Origin: Spongilla lacustris
Taxonomy: Eukaryota; Porifera; Demospongiae; Spongillida; Spongillidae
Assembly (NCBI GenBank): GCA_949361645.1
Contig: OX442415.1
Coordinates: 23,665,790 to 23,729,789, forward strand
Length of the DNA: 64,000 nt
Reading direction: 5' to 3'
Positions within the stretch are counted from its first letter, which is position 1, and each line of letters opens with the position of its first letter. This document shows positions 45,801-57,729 of the stretch, piece by piece. Position numbers and translations under genes: made by a program. The notes below the pieces were generated by a model. The model made no database searches, was not told the DNA's origin, and worked only from the letters and a program-made list of their open reading frames with translations.

Positions 45801-47654
45801 CAGAAAAATGTATACTGGGCTGCATAAAATCCGGATATACCAGGGATGGGGGGAATTACTGCAGAGCAGTACGGGGCTTTAAAGCCAGTCTTCAATAATA
45901 GTACAGTTGTATTGCTAACGGAACAGTCTGCAAGAGCAACTGCAAGCTGTTTGGGTATTGACACCTTCCTCCCACCACTTCCCTTCACCAAATATGCACT
46001 TACTTGTGTTTGCTGGTGGGACAAGTGTGTATCACAGACGTCCTTGCTGCTCTGTGCCTCGTTGTGGCAATAAGCCACTAACTTGAGCCCTGCAGCTGAA
46101 TGCACATGCGACAGGAGCAGCTTTGTTTGCTTGCCTGCTAGATTTTTGGCATTATCACTCTGGATGATGATCTTGGAAACATGGGGAAATCGCTGTTTCA
46201 ATGCATGAAGGGCTGTTTCCAAGCATTATAGCACAACATTGCCATCCGCCTTCTGTTCTCCTTGAACACATGCAGTCAAAGGAGTGGAGAATAACTTTTT
46301 CTGCATATAATCATTGCATGCTATCCCTCAACATCTTCCCCTTCCTCACCATCTTCCCCTACCTCACCATCTTCTCCTTCCTCACCATCTTCCCCTTCCT
46401 CAACATCTTCCCCTTCCTCAACATCTTCCCCTTCCTCACCATCTTCCCCTTCCTCACCATCTTCCCCTTCCTCACCATCTTCCCCTTCCTCACCATCTTC
46501 CCCTTCCTCACCATCTTCCCCTTCCTCACCATCTTCCCCTTCCTCACCATCTTTTCCTTCCTCACCATCTTCCCCTTCCTCAACATCTTCCCCTTCCTCA
46601 CCATCTTCCCCTTCCTCACCATCTTCCCCTTCCTCACCATCTTCCCCTTCCTCACCATCTTCCCCTTCCTCACCATCTTCCCCTTCCTCACCATCTTCCC
46701 CTTCCTCACCATCTTCCCCTTCCTCACCATCTTCCCCTTCCTCACCATCTTCTCCTTCCTCACCATCTTCCCCTTCCTCAACATCTTCCCCTTCCTCAAC
46801 ATCTTCCCCTTCCTCACCATCTTCCCCTTCCTCACCATCTTCCCCTTCCTCACCATCTTCCCCTTCCTCACCATCTTCCCCTTCCTCACCATCTTCCCCT
46901 TCCTCACCATCTTCCCCTTCCTCACCATCTTCCCCTTCCTCACAACTTTCCTCATCATTTTCCTGTTCAATATGTCGCTCACAGTGGTGTACAGGGAGGA
47001 GCACATCTGCAGGCCTGTCTGATAGGGTCCTCACCAAGTTTGGCTAAAGCAACATGCCTTAGCCTATCTAAGAAGAGGAAGGTACTTATGCAGGCAGTGC
47101 ACTTCAGAGGGCCACCAGGCTTGGGATTTGCATTGGGCCTTCTGTTGGGCACAAGGTCAAGTGCAAACACTGGTGAGTGTGTAGTGACACAATCATTAAC
47201 ACTCCTGTTTCCTATGCACAGTGAATAAGTTGGTCTTGTACCTGTTTTGCCTGTTGTGTAGCTGGCTCATCAAATGAATCTGGTTCTGCAACCAATCTTC
47301 AAGTGCTTCATACGCAGCAATTTGCTGGGTTTCGTGTTCTTGAGGCTGGAGGAAGTGGTCCTGAGTGTCATCTGTTGCCTTAACACCCAACTTTGCATGT
47401 ACTGCATAGCCATAACGAAGGAAGCTGTATACATCAGTGTAGAGCCCACACAGCTCATTACGTGAGGCATGGTCAATTTCAGACAGAGGTGCAAGTAAAT
47501 CAATTACTTTGTCAATGATGGCGAAGTTATCAGTGTGAAAATTGACCTTTATGTAGTCAACCCCTGCACGAGCCTCTTGCAGCTTTCCTCCACCTGTGAT
47601 GTGCTTTGCTATGGAGTAGAATAGTGTCCTTCCAATGGATTTCTTTCCAGGCAT
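45800..47654 (-). pseudogene. DDE-like transposon protein with acidic minisatellite insert
   Basis: Three minus-strand blocks in order: 47654-47196 (MPGKKSIGRTLFYSIAKHIT ... FHTDNFAIIDKVIDLLAPL), 47170-46321 (LALDLVP and KCTACISTF in one frame, then the acidic repeat of GEDGEE units in another) and 46222-45800. The last begins METALHALKQRFPHVSKIII, then QSDNAKNLAGK, VAYCHNEAQSSKDVCDTHLS and KVSIPKQLAVALA. QSDNA and KDVCD look like successive acidic sites of an RNase H-fold transposase, a pattern I associate with unnamed invertebrate transposons. Frame changes between blocks suggest a dead copy or unresolved introns. The family name is unknown. Confidence 0.5.
46324..46945. repeat. 18-bp minisatellite, ~34 copies
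   Basis: CTCACCATCTTCCCCTTC repeats with AACATC and TCTCC variants. 18 is a multiple of three, so frames stay open on both strands: minus reads EEGEDG repeats, plus reads LPLPHH or FLTIFP repeats. Confidence 0.97.
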
Positions 47655-47748
47655 CTTCTTTGCTTTTCAACATATCCCTTGTACAATCCGGCCGGACAAT
47701 TATTCCTTAGAAACATTGTCCGCTGGACACATTTTACTTGGAAGGAGT

Positions 47749-47776
47749 GTCCCCCCCCCCCCCCCCCCCCCCCCCA
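47749..47776. repeat. Poly-C tract
   Basis: C homopolymer of about 27 bases, just upstream of the minus-strand transposon block. Confidence 0.95.
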
Positions 47777-48067
47777 GACACTGCCTCCTAGGAACAAGTC
47801 CCCAACATGACCAGTACTTGTACATGTACTAGTTAAATATAAAAATCTCCGTCTCTAGCTATACCCTACGATATTTTGATTTATGTGTAAGTCCTGCAGT
47901 AGCTGTTTCTTACACTGAACATACCCACACCGCGTGGTGTCACTCCCAGGACATAGAGCAGTACATGCATTCGCCACCTCCAGAATACTGATCTGAATTC
48001 TTAATTGTGCTATGCCAACTTAAACTATAATTTTCAGTTGTATAGGTAGACATGAAAACATTTGCAC

Positions 48068-48400
48068 TCAAATTTCACGGAACATGACATCTATTGCAGC
48101 TGTTTTAGGAAACGAGGTTTCACATTCCTTGTGGTACCACTCTGAACATTCTGAGTACCCTATCACTAATGATGACTGGTTGTCGGCAGTGGCAGTATAA
48201 ATTTATGATTTCTTCATAAACAAATGTTTGTGATCTTTTTACCATGTTGGAAGGGAAGTTTAACATCTGCCTGGTGTGCAAGCATTGTAAAAGATCCTCC
48301 CTCATCTTCTGGCTGTTGTAATGTAAAGATGTAACGTTATCACTTATTACATAAGCTGGCGGCATATACAATGGTATACAATCCACAGTCATGGAGGTAT
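48068..48400 (-). pseudogene. Ulp1-like (C48) protease plus PHD finger remnant
   Basis: Read on the minus strand across frameshifts: LHDCGLYTIVYAASLCN (48395-48346, the catalytic Cys region DCGLF/Y of Ulp1/SENP proteases), then in the next frame YNSQKMREDLLQCLHTRQML and FPSNMVKRSQTF (the usual QMR..L..C....M..FP spacing), then NLYCHCRQP and, after another frameshift near 48158, GYSECSEWYHKECE. The last two form a PHD finger in which one zinc-binding Cys appears as Tyr. This protease-PHD arrangement is typical of the C-terminus of some invertebrate DNA-transposon proteins. At least two frameshifts and the lost Cys mark it as dead. A small G-tract near 48601-48613 lies upstream. Confidence 0.7.
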
Positions 48401-48479
48401 TATGTTATAAACTCATTACTTGGGAGACAAAATGGGCAACACATGGCCAGTATGTCGCCCTTAACATTGTTCAAAGGCT

Positions 48480-49168
48480 GCCCAAACCTGAAAAGTCTTC
48501 CATAAGTTACTCTTAGAACAATAGTAACAACATAGCACACAATTATGTAACCCATTATAGCAACAAATGGCCTACCAAGGGCGTCCCTAGCTTTTCTCGA
48601 AGGGGGGGGGGGGCTAGGATGAAGATGAGGGGCACCGAGGGGCGGTGCCGCCCTGCCCAGCTAGGAGACCCAGAAGCCAACACGTTTTACATTGAAAAGA
48701 CGCTGAAAACTACTCAAAAAATGGCAGCCAGGAGGCCTTTTACAGACTAACGTAGTACCTACATGTATATACGTGTACAATGTAAGAAAAAAGTTGCAAC
48801 AGTAATTGGTAGTAATTTTAATGAATGATGACTACTTTTAGATCTCCTCAGAACAGGTATTTTTCCATAAGCAATACATGTTTTTTTTATATACAGCATT
48901 TCTGGAAGGGGTAGGGGGCGGTGCCAATAGGGAAGGAAGTAGGACCATAAATTTTGCTGGCCAATTCACATTTCAAATTCAATGTAATATTTCAAACAAC
49001 AGTGCACCGATCAAAACAATATCTATAGAATGTTTATGTGAACATCAGATTGTACAGGTCAATCTTTCTTGGGCGGAGTGATAAAAAAATTTCCACTGCT
49101 CTGTCCAAATTAACTTCATGATGGTAATGGATATTCATCAAAGCTAATCTCACAACTATTTTATTATT
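48480..49168. other. No gene recognised
   Basis: G-tract at 48601-48613 next to GGGCGTCCCTAGC (possible poly-C family copy); otherwise unique sequence. Confidence 0.4.
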
Positions 49169-51870
49169 TTATTTTATGTATGTACGTGAGCAACTCATAG
49201 ATGACTGCATCCAATTCCTGAGTCGACGCAAAGTAGAAAAACTATGTTCACAGATGCAGCTTGTTATAGGTATGGTGCATCCAATTTTGATGAGATGAAA
49301 TATATTAGGAAAACGTTCTTCATCGCACTCAAATATAGCAGTACCAAGTAAATTAGGACGATCCTTCTCTAAACAATCTATTAATTTCCTTTTCCATAGT
49401 TTCAATTCTTGATCAACTATACATGAATTGTGTAGATTAGTTTATTGTCTTCTGAATACTATAGTCGCTACTGACAATTATGGACGATACCAAGTGTAGA
49501 AGGTTATAGGCACTGTTCTGGAAAGCTCTGTAAATCTAAAATTAAGCTCTGAAATTATACAATCTAGAAAGGGAATAGTTAGAGTGCGACAGTAGTACTC
49601 TAGAGGGTTTTCTGCTGGGTACTTGTCTCTGTTGAAAATAAAAAGACAAATACATAACAAAAGTCCTGACTTCATATGAGAAATACATAGCAACATTTTG
49701 CATGTGTCTTTTTTGTAGTGCATGCAGCAACACTATGCATACATTAAGCAGACAATATGTTCAAGTTTACATGGTTATCCATTTACCTGTACATCTGCAT
49801 TTTGGCAATTCTCGGCAAAGATGGTTCCACTCCAACAGATTGACCCAAACGTTCAGCTTGGTTGTATATGGCCTGAAATTCCATATCTACACCATCTCTT
49901 AGACTCTGAAAATCATGCTTTACTTCCTGGATATCTCCGAATGCTTTCACAATATCTACAGCCTTTCCGGTTGCAAACACTTTGTGATCATGGCTAGGGG
50001 GTGCAACAGTCGGTAGAGTACTACAAGTCCTATCAGAATTCCAAAGTTACATAAAGCATTAAGATGAACTGTAGTATCCCTTCTAGCTTCAGTTTCTCAT
50101 CCAACTTTAAAGTCATCAGGGTATGCTTTAAACCCTTGGCATGTTTCATTAATTATTTCTAATGGATTAAATTACTATAAAAGGATACGCAAGATAGAAA
50201 TGTTCAAAAGCTATATCCCGTTATGCCCAACATGTTTGCAAAGCCCTATTACCACTTTTCTTTGTGGACATTTCCTTTTCAACAACATATTCTAGGAGTT
50301 TTTCTCTCTTAGGAGAATACTTAAAAAATATGGAAAGTGCTGTCATTTGTTTGAATATTTTGTTCCTTACAGGTACATGTAGCTGCAGTACATAGATTTA
50401 AAGCATGAGAAGTGCAGTGCAATTTGTGTAAAATTCTTTTTTGCTTTGTTCTAGTATTCTCCTAGATATTGGATGCCCCATCATAGCATTGCCCACACAA
50501 TTCTTGAAGATTAAAACTGTGAGTTTGATAGAAATTAGAAATTGCTACATACAGTGCTTCACCAGTAATCCCATCATTGGAGGAACTAACCTCATCACAC
50601 AGGATTGAGTGCATCCCAGAACTTATCATTTCATCTATAATGTCTTTCTGAATGATCTTTTTACCTATCACTTCTATCATTTCATTCTGACTGTGTTGCC
50701 TGACGTGTGTGCAATTCTTCATCAATGGTTTCTTTAGGTGTTCTTCAAGCTCTGGGTCATTTTTGCTAAGCAATTGTAAGAGTGCTAAAAAGTTGCCAGG
50801 GCTATGATGAGAATCAATTGTGCCTTCATTGTGACCTATCAGGGCAATACCTTGTTTACCACAAAAGTGAATAACATGGGCAAATGATTATACAATTTCA
50901 GTCAATTCCGCAACTCACTGTTAACCTGGAAACTAATATTTAGTTGTTTCTGGATGTTCAAATTGATGTTTAATCCCTTCAGCAACAAAGGATGCATCCA
51001 GATTATATTCTGATTGGCTGTGGATAGCCAATTTATCATACATTTTTTTGTAATATGAACAACCAATGTTGACAAAACTATTAAGCTGATTACGATCTTT
51101 CATTCCTCGTTTAGTGGCATGTAGAGGAATAAACAAACTATACATGGCAAACAGAAGATGCTATTTGTAGAGGGCTGAAAACAAAATTATTGCTCAACAT
51201 AGACGGGCTGCATTTTCTGTGCCGCCCTGATTGCACAATAACTGGAAATGCATCTTCAGTTGTTGGTCGTACGTGATGCTTCAATACTAGGTACTTATCA
51301 TTCTCTGTTAATTTTTTAAGGGAATCTTCACATTTTGACCATTCCCCAACATCCATAGGTGCATTTGTGCCATATAGTACTTCTGCAATGTCATACTGGG
51401 AAGGTATAGCAACACTACCTGTAGGATGGTTAGAAGTGGATGGTATACTATCTCCTTGTGGGGAAGACAGTGCAGGATGCTCCAAAGATTCACCATCACC
51501 ACTGGAGGTAGTGATGCCCACTGCAATATCTGCATCTCTATCAGCCCGTTCAACAGACAAATGATGGCATACTTCTGCTGCTACATTAAGCTGACTAGTA
51601 CACATATCAGGTGCGGCGAGAGATTTTGGACTCAGCGGACGTACCAGTGGTTACCAAAGTGCTACACCCTATGTATGTAGAAATGCAGTCAAACCAGTCA
51701 TTGTCAGGTAACACAGAGACAAGCGAACCTTCTGAGGTTGAGACCGCACTACAAGCCGTATGAGCAAAGTAGGTCGTAATGTGCGCTGTGGCCTCTGCAC
51801 TTCGCAATAATTCGTGCTGCCGCTTTGATTTTCGACTTTCAGCTCCACTCCATTTTCGTTTTGATGCCAT
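49169..51870 (-). pseudogene. TTF-type hAT transposase (ZMYM1-like), decayed
   Basis: Blocks appear in the expected order on the minus strand. N-terminus MASKRKWSGAESRKSKRQHE (start 51870). TTF-type region DKYLVLKHHVRPTTEDAFPV then SGRHRKCSPSML (51300-51150). LNSFVNIGCSYYKKM and HSQSEYNLDAS (51100-50960). KQGIALIGHNEGTIDSHHSP (50860-50800). A catalytic segment MHSILCDEVSSSNDGITGEA ... CGQCYDGASN (50630-50462) keeps DE and YDGASN but lacks about 30 residues between them. FATGKAVDIVKAFGDIQEVK (49980-49920). C-terminal dimerisation motif CTIPITSCICEHSFSTLRRL (49270-49210), the hATC domain. Several frameshifts and stops; 50460-49990 is also transposase-derived but badly broken. It cannot encode active transposase. 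Confidence 0.85.
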
Positions 51871-51989
51871 TGCACGCTTGCGCATAGTAACGGGGAAGGG
51901 GTTAAATAATTCAATAGGTTTTTATTTAATGCTGGTAGTGTTGTTGTGCTCTTTGAGGGGTTTGGATAGCTAAGTGTTGTATTTGCTAA

Positions 51990-52983
51990 CAAAAAGGGTA
52001 CGTGCCAATGTCTATTCCAATGCCTATATCATATGAGATCAAGACCAGAGCGATGAACTTCACTTTCGACTCAAAATAGACTTTTGTCCCATTGTTTCTT
52101 CTTCCAGCAGCTGTAGTGGTGCATGTGCAGTTATATAAGGTACCTTACCTGGTTCCCTCACTACCCTACCTGGATTCTAGATGATAGCTTCTCCATGTTC
52201 TCCTGGCACTGCCCTTTCTGTGCCTCCATCTCTCTTTATTCTGTCTTCTTGGTAGCCTGTATCTCCCTCATCATCTTCTCCTGCTCCTTGATGATCTTCG
52301 CCTCCAACTCTGATTCTATATTAGCTGTCATAAACATTGATATGCGATGGTTGAGTATCAATAGTAGACACAGTCACCCAGTGGTTGGTTCTGTTGTGTA
52401 GTATCTGCACAAAGCTTTAATTCATGACTTCAAAGCTTAGGTTTGATCCCATATTTGTGCACTGCAGCCCTGGAGTATGAGTGCTACTTTTCAGAAGTGC
52501 TTGGCTACATTTATAATTTTGTCATCTACATGTAACCACCCATTTCTGTAATTTCAAGTTCCTTTCGTCACTTTCATATAGCTGGTTAGTTTCCACCTTC
52601 ACCCATACTGCCTTAACCTTTTAGCATGACTTATTTCTCAGATGCTTTTCTTTGCAATCATCCAATAGTACACATTTTTGCGGATTTGACAAAGACTTTT
52701 CTGTTTCAAATCAATCTTCAATGTTTTTGTCTTCTAAACGGGAAAGTTATTATGCTTAATTAAACTATTACTCGATTGATGTTATAATTCCCTTACATTT
52801 TGAATCAACTTCCCCGAGCTCAGACCTTTACAAGTAAAATGATATTATGAAATATACTTACTTACTAAGATAAAATATATCACCCGAGCTGAAATTATTT
52901 TTTTCTCCAGTCATAGATCCACTGACAAAAGTCAATCATTTAAGCTGAATTCAGCATTACATATGACTTTCCATATACATGTA

Positions 52984-53054
<71 letters not shown>

Positions 53055-53310
53055 TTTACTCTTTGTGGACAAATAGGGATCTATAAGGTCAAGCATTGGA
53101 ACCACACTGTACAATATTTTGCTTAAACTCATCAAATTGAACATGAATTTCCTCATCAATGATTATCATGTATTCTTTAAAAGTATCTCCTTTTTGAAGC
53201 TTCTGTAATTTAACTGTAATGTCACATTTAAGTCCTTACTTAAAGCATACTTATACCAATGATCAAATTTAATGTTGATAGCTAGAATTAAGTAATAATG
53301 GTAAAATAAA
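51990..53310. other. No gene recognised; (AC)n and a coiled-coil-like fragment
   Basis: The minus strand near 52330-52190 reads ESELEAKIIKEQEKMMREIQ then a stop, then EAQKGQCQENMEKLSSRI, a short charged helix of unknown origin. An (AC)n tract lies at 52986-53050. No complete gene. Confidence 0.4.
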
Positions 53311-53639
53311 TTATAATATATTATAACTTGCTTCAAAATCTTCATCTTCCTTTGCTGAGTACCCTAGCATTGCTGCCCCTGTCCCCCATAAATGTGCTGA
53401 ATGCATCTGTTCATTGAGCATTGTGTAATTGCCATCATGTGGAAGAGTAATAATAACATTTCTACTATTCTCTGTGGTACTTCTGTTCAAGTTGCTACTG
53501 TTTTTACTAAGAGATGTATGCTCCAAATTGATAGTTCGCTCATTTGTACGGCTGTAGTATGCTCTTGTACCTTGGCAACATTCTATTTTATTAATAATTG
53601 TAAATCTTAACTTCGTTTCTTTCTTATAACTTTAATTGC

Positions 53640-54230
53640 TTGGAGTCTACTTGCTTTGCCAGCATTTTTCCTTATGCATCCACGAGAACGTACTCTCGTT
53701 TATCTAATCATTCAGCAACAATGTAAGGTCCTAACCACTATTTATCATGTTTTCCACCTGCACTTGCTACATTTTTCATATTCTATTTTAGTGCAAGATC
53801 TCCTTCTGAGAATATTCTTCTGGTGTACATCTTTTATCATAATTAATTAATTTCCATTCCGTGAAACTTTAAGGGGGCTGACAAGGTAAATGTCAATCTG
53901 GTCCCAAATATGCAGTTTCACTGGTATAGTGTGAAGAACAGAAGAGGATTTTAGCAGCTTTAGATTTGACCTCTGACAGGTGTCACATGTCTGTACGTCC
54001 ATATAGTCTCGAATCTGCGTAGTCATATCTTGCCAGTAATGGCATGAGCAGATTTTTTGCGTTATTTTATCACGACTGAAGTGCCTTCCTCCTAAAGTTA
54101 GAGTGATAAGTACATGTACATGTATGTGTTCCAAATAAACTAGTATACATGCGCATGCAAGCACAGCTATCTGAATGCCGGTAGTAATCCCATACTGTAT
54201 AGTCACATTCAGGTACACGAAATGTACATG
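53640..54230 (-). pseudogene. Retroelement-type integrase remnant
   Basis: The minus strand reads GGRHFSRDKITQKICSCHYW then QDMTTQIRDYMDVQTCDTCQ (54105-53965), which is the HHCC zinc-binding domain (H...H...C..C) of a Ty3/Gypsy or KRBA2/GIN-type integrase. HTIPVKLHIWDQIDIYLVSP follows. The DDE core is missing. The region 53830-53650 then gives RIFSEGDLALK, KWLGPYIV-like text and LVDA...QVDSKQLKL, resembling the integrase C-terminal domain, with stops. It is a dead, internally deleted copy. Confidence 0.7.
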
Positions 54231-54239
54231 TACATGTAC

Positions 54240-56150
54240 GTGTACTGACCAATTTTGTCGTTGTGACTTGGTTCAACCACTCTCATCTGTGCAGTTTTGT
54301 GACGATCCACTCCCTCTCTTGACTTTCTATTCTGTCTTTCTCCATCTTTAATTTCAAATATAGAAACCTGTACCTCAAAATAAAGCACTCTGCACGTTGA
54401 TGCACAACCCTTTTGTAGTTTTTGCTTGCATCCTCCCTGTACTCCTATTTTGCAAATATATGAATACTTAGTCATACAACTGCTGCTCATTTTCATTTTC
54501 AGGCAGAGCTTGCAGTCTACAGCTGTATCTATCACATTAATTCGAAAATGCACGTGGTGACACTTGATCAACCGTAGCCAATTAAATGCATGTGACGGAA
54601 TATTATACTTGTACTTGTACTGCGACATGCATGGATAAACTATATATAGAGTTGATTGTATTATTATTTTTTATCTTTTTACTAGTATCTCAGATTGATA
54701 TCGTAATTATGTTCTTCATATGTGCCGGATCAATAGTATAGGCACCCTCTTCTCATGGAATGGTAACCGGTCCATGGCCCCTTTTCACAAATCCTGTATC
54801 CACTCCTACCTCTGCTACTAACCCTCATGCAAATGTGTGGATCTATCCTACAAATGTAGGGGGGACTCACATTCCTAAAGCGGACAGTTATTCCTAGGAA
54901 AAATTATCCAGAGGGATGGGAATTCCTGGGGAGACATATATTCCTCCCTTATTCTTTTTTTCAAACACCACAGAAGATGGCATTTAACTGTGATGTGGAA
55001 CCGCCGCCGGAAATGCACAGTGACGAACGATGCTGAAGTGGATGTACGGAGGTGGATTATGAGTAAGATGTACATGCAGGTGGCATCGACAGAGATGGAT
55101 GTTGAACATGAGCAGTGCATGTGCAGGTGACATTGAAGGAATGGAATAAGGTGTCACCGTTGGTAATGCAGTTGGACTTGCAGTTTGATCTTTTATGTAG
55201 GAATAGCAGAAAACCAGTAATACCATTTACTCACCAGAGGATGTGTCCATTGTGGCGAATGCCTGCAATCGTATTTGATTGGCTTGCAGGCCCATTCTTA
55301 GCATCTCCATGCATTTACCTATATCACATCCTGCATGCTCATTCGATGGACACGTGTTCCCTTTTGAAAAGGGAGTAATTAGTTGTTGTGCTTGCGTGCA
55401 GTGTGGTTGCGAGGTTACTAGTCATATGTTCAGTTATGTGATCGATTGTAAAAAGCAGCAAATCTCGGGCGATCGAATTTAGACATTCCGTAGATCTGTT
55501 CTAAACCTCAATTTACCGCTAAGCCCATGTATTGGTGGGCGGGTGCATAATCATGCCTACATGTACTGCTTTGTCACGACCAGCCTGGTGAGGAGTGATA
55601 TATAAATGTACTGTGTGTGCATGAAGCAGCAGCACAAGACGTTGACTTACCAATATGAGGCGATTTCGCTTAAGAGTCAAGCACCTTTGCCCTTTCTTTT
55701 CCAAGTCTTCTTTAATTAGGGCCATACCTCTCTTGGAGGTTTAGTAGTCCTAAATATTCATATAAACTTAATTGCATGTGGTCTATGGCGAAAAACACAT
55801 CTTAACTTCTCTTTTTTATCACTTGACCAGATCCTTGTATCTCATATTGGTTTTGACAGAATTCACTAGCTTGTCTTGTAGCTCCCTTTCGAGTAGGCTC
55901 CAAACTTTGTCTTTTGTACAATCACCGATCTCACTGGCATGCTCATGAAATGCATCTTGAACTGCCACCTTGCATGTTCGAGTGCAAGGTGTGCATTTCT
56001 GTCATTTAGCAGAATGTCACTACTATTATATTGTGTCAAGGTTTGGACCGTATCTGCAATGCAGTAACTGCTCTATACTAACACATAAATGTGCACAGCA
56101 ACCCTAAAAGTTCCTTTGTCAGCCTCGGGGCTCCCGGGTGTTCGGCCGCC
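54240..56150. other. No gene recognised
   Basis: Minus-strand open text at 54628-54240 (with REGVDRHKTAQMRVVEPSHN) may be upstream sequence of the integrase element. The rest shows no recognised coding content. Confidence 0.35.
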
Positions 56151-56151
56151 G

Positions 56152-57116
56152 CTATTCAGGTGGGGAGGTGTTGATTGGTGAACCGGATGTTGAATTGGAT
56201 GTTTCATCTGGGTCCCTGCCATTCCTTCCCGTTACTTTTGCGCCAAAATTGTTCGGTCGCTCTTTCAACCCCTCATCAGCATTCGTGTTGGTGGTGCCTG
56301 GGCGATATTGAATAGTGTACTGGAAAGGTTGTAGGGCTAAACTCCATCTTGTGAGACGGCTGTTATTTTCTCTGATACTATCCAGCCACTCGAGTGCCGG
56401 GTGGTCAGTCTGTGTCATGAAAGCCTTGCCCAATAGGCAGGTTCGGATGATGAGGGTGCCCCACCTGATGGCCAAACATTCCTATTCCACTGTAGCGCAG
56501 TGCTCCGCATTTGGTAGGTGTTTCCGGCTAAGCAGATGGTCCATCCATGCGCTGGAAGGTGGATGGTGCCCCTTGCAGCCCAAATGGCATTGTTATGAAC
56601 TGCCATAGGCCAAATGGGGTGGCAAACGCTGTCTTAGGTTGGTCTTTGGCGGCTACTGGGACTTGCCAGTTCCCCTTGGTGAGATCAATGGTGGTAATTA
56701 ATTCTGCCTTGCACAGCCTCTTGATCAGCTCATCGATACATGGCATGGGGTATGAATCCACCCTCATAATTGAGTTAAGGTGGCGATAATCTACACAGAT
56801 TCGAAGCGAGCCGTCCTTTATCCTCACTACCACCGTAGGGGATAACCATTTGCTACATGGGTGTTGAATAATTCCAGCCTCAAGCATTTCTCTGAGCTCT
56901 TTCTTTACTTGTTAGGCATGAGGCAGTCGATTAGCTGACAGTCAAATTGGTGATGTGGTGTAATGTTTGTTTTCCCCAGGACACTGCACATAACATCCGA
57001 GAAGCCTTATTGTTGCTCTGAAGCAATGTGTTTATTAAACTTGCCAATTGTTCGTGTTTCTCCTTTCCACATAGGTATCTCTGCTTATATGACTCCCTCG
57101 ATGCTTGCGTCCTCAC
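56152..57116 (-). pseudogene. Gypsy-type pol fragment (RT and RNase H), copy A
   Basis: Reverse transcriptase residues from about 56930 down: EMLEAGIIQHPCSKWLSP, KDGSLRICVDYRHLNS, DLTKGNWQVPVAAKDQPKTA, FGLWQFITMPFGLQGAPSTF, QRM. The sequence then jumps directly to the RNase H region (SRKHLPNAEHCATVE, a stop, ECLAI, QTDHPALEWL, RLTRWSLALQPFQYTIQYRP, NADEGL). The catalytic YxDD segment and the rest of RT are missing, an internal deletion. Upstream 57116-56931 links to the LTR at 57120 without gag or protease. It is a dead element. Confidence 0.85.
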
Positions 57117-57119
57117 TTA

Positions 57120-57340
57120 TGTAGTATCTGCTCAATAGGTGAGGACGCACAACAATCACTCCTTGTAGCCTGCACCACAGTTGATAATCAGTAGGGCACA
57201 CACTAGCTGAACATGTCCTTGTCAACTGGGACACAAACACACACCACATATAATATAGCAATCATATATAACTGGCTTGACTTGTTTGACTAGCTGGTTT
57301 GACGCAGCGCGTTGTGGTAATGGCCATACACATGAATATT
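57120..57340 (-). repeat. LTR of Gypsy copy A
   Basis: TGTAGTATCTGC, GTGAGGACGCACAAC, ACACACTAGCTGAACA, CACCACATATAATAT, GACTAGCTGGTTTGACGC and GGTAATGGCCATACA occur in the same order as in the LTR at 62717-62933. The outer end (GAATATTC) has diverged. Confidence 0.75.
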
Positions 57341-57729
57341 CTCCCTCTCTAAAGCCCAAGCCTCTCCGCGGGATGACGTTGATGACTGGATCACCTCGGA
57401 AATGAGACCTTAGTAAGCTGTGCACTTGAGCTGGAGGTGTGGTTATGAGGGCATATCCCGCCCCCAGCCCGATTCTAGTGGCATACCCGACCGGGCATGT
57501 TGCCGATGCGGGCTGTAGAATGCCTCAGCTGATGAAACAGTACGCAGACTGTCATCATTAACCATTTTCATCTTCTCAGTTGAGATGTCTGGTGCGCAAG
57601 ATGCACCCCCGCCGACAACCATTGCCTCCTTGCTCTGATGTTCTGCTGCTGGTGGTTCTTTGTAATAAAGATAATTTTAGTAAAAAAATTTCCCTGTGAA
57701 ACACTAGCTATGTATTTACCTTATTTCAG

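Noticed and set aside
46201..47228. Plus-strand 270-300 codon FLTIFP or LPLPHH repeat proteins
   Set aside because: They are opposite-strand and shifted readings of the 18-bp minisatellite; only the acidic minus-strand frame abuts non-repeat transposon-like sequence.
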